From positions 1-13,912 of the forward strand of contig URLG01000067.1 of NCBI GenBank assembly GCA_900548535.1: 13,912 nt of DNA. The letters are read 5' to 3'. The stretch is from Candidatus Segatella intestinihominis (GTDB lineage: Bacteria; Bacteroidota; Bacteroidia; Bacteroidales; Bacteroidaceae). Within the stretch, counting starts at the first letter, position 1. Each line of letters opens with the position of its first letter. Below the pieces are notes generated by a model. It was not told where the DNA came from. It ran no database searches and saw only the letters and a program-made list of their open reading frames with translations. Position numbers and translations under genes: made by a program. This document shows positions 13,747-13,912 of this stretch, in pieces.

Positions 13747-13767
13747 TACAGTTATCATACAACTGTA
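13747..13767 (+). repeat. Right inverted repeat / recombinase crossover site (IR-R)
   Basis: Arms TACAGTT and AACTGTA form a perfect 7-bp dyad around the spacer ATCATAC. Identity to IR-L in inverted orientation is 20 of 21 in the site and 22 of 23 with the outer flank. It stands 48 bases before the ATG of the DUF3575-type gene. Confidence 0.88.
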
Positions 13768-13815
13768 TCAGGTGGACAAATACCATCTTATGTTGAACAA
13801 ATAAAGAGAAAAAGA

Positions 13816-13912
13816 ATGAAGAGTTTTCGACTCTATATATTAATGTTTGCATTGGTATGTACCTGCGTATGTGCCAATGCTCAGCGTGTGGCTGTGAAGA
13901 CCAACATGCTCT
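13816..13912 (+). CDS. DUF3575-type secreted protein, start only (cut by window end)
   Basis: Only 32 codons are present. They give a signal peptide (MKSFRLYILMFALVCTCVCANAQ, cleavage likely after ANA) followed by RVAVKTNML. The pattern 'Q-V-A-V/L-K-T/N-N-L/M-L' right after the signal is the characteristic start of DUF3575 proteins, predicted outer-membrane-associated beta-rich proteins of about 190 residues. In Bacteroidales these often lead operons with DUF3868, FimB/Mfa2-like and fimbrillin genes. No promoter points at it in the present orientation of the invertible segment, so it should be switched off or low. The family call rests on few residues and the downstream genes are not visible. 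Confidence 0.7.
   Translation, partial: MKSFRLYILMFALVCTCVCANAQRVAVKTNML

Noticed and set aside
12477..13912. Recombinase as the integrase of an integrative element inserted at tRNA-Cys
   Set aside because: The tRNA is 5 kb away with housekeeping genes between, no direct repeat of the tRNA end was seen, and no other mobility genes are present; the inverted repeats next to the gene explain it better.

Overview
The window looks like chromosomal DNA from a Bacteroidales bacterium, most likely Prevotella/Segatella. The genus-level guess is inference. The evidence is the gene content, A-rich starts without clear Shine-Dalgarno sequences, repeated matches to the Bacteroidetes promoter grammar (TTTG, about 20 bases, TAnnTTTG), and AT-rich heptad repeats between genes.

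Positions 1-3214 (+): the end of a branched-chain amino acid operon. It holds the C-terminal part of leuD, a citramalate-synthase-type enzyme and leuB, closed by a hairpin terminator. LeuCD and LeuB can serve both leucine synthesis and the citramalate route to isoleucine, so the block is a coherent pathway.

Positions 3300-5676 (+): a three-gene envelope operon with a strong promoter. It encodes a secreted TPR protein, a lipoprotein metallophosphoesterase and a probable outer-membrane beta-strand protein. A two-way terminator separates it from a convergent sugar aminotransferase gene (5680-6882, -). The aminotransferase has a long leader that contains a hairpin and could be a separate small RNA.

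Positions 7200-8730 (-): tRNA-Cys(GCA) with its own promoter and terminator, preceded by a likely operon of three poorly known genes: a 272-aa protein with an extremely acidic tail, a 73-aa membrane protein and a 60-aa cysteine-rich membrane protein.

Positions 8787-12522 (+): rarA, a TRIC/UPF0126 channel-like membrane protein and a secreted GHL10-type glycosidase-like protein. The gaps between them are filled by a 7/14-bp AT-rich repeat that also supplies stop codons.

Positions 12477-13912: the most notable part. A tyrosine recombinase gene (-) lies back to back with a DUF3575-type secreted protein gene (+, cut by the window end). Between them a roughly 180-bp segment is flanked by near-perfect inverted repeats. 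Each repeat has the arm-spacer-arm layout of a tyrosine recombinase crossover site. The segment carries an outward-facing promoter next to one repeat, at present aimed at the recombinase and away from the DUF3575 gene. This reads as a phase-variation switch caught in the OFF orientation, probably controlling a surface or fimbria-type operon that continues past the window.
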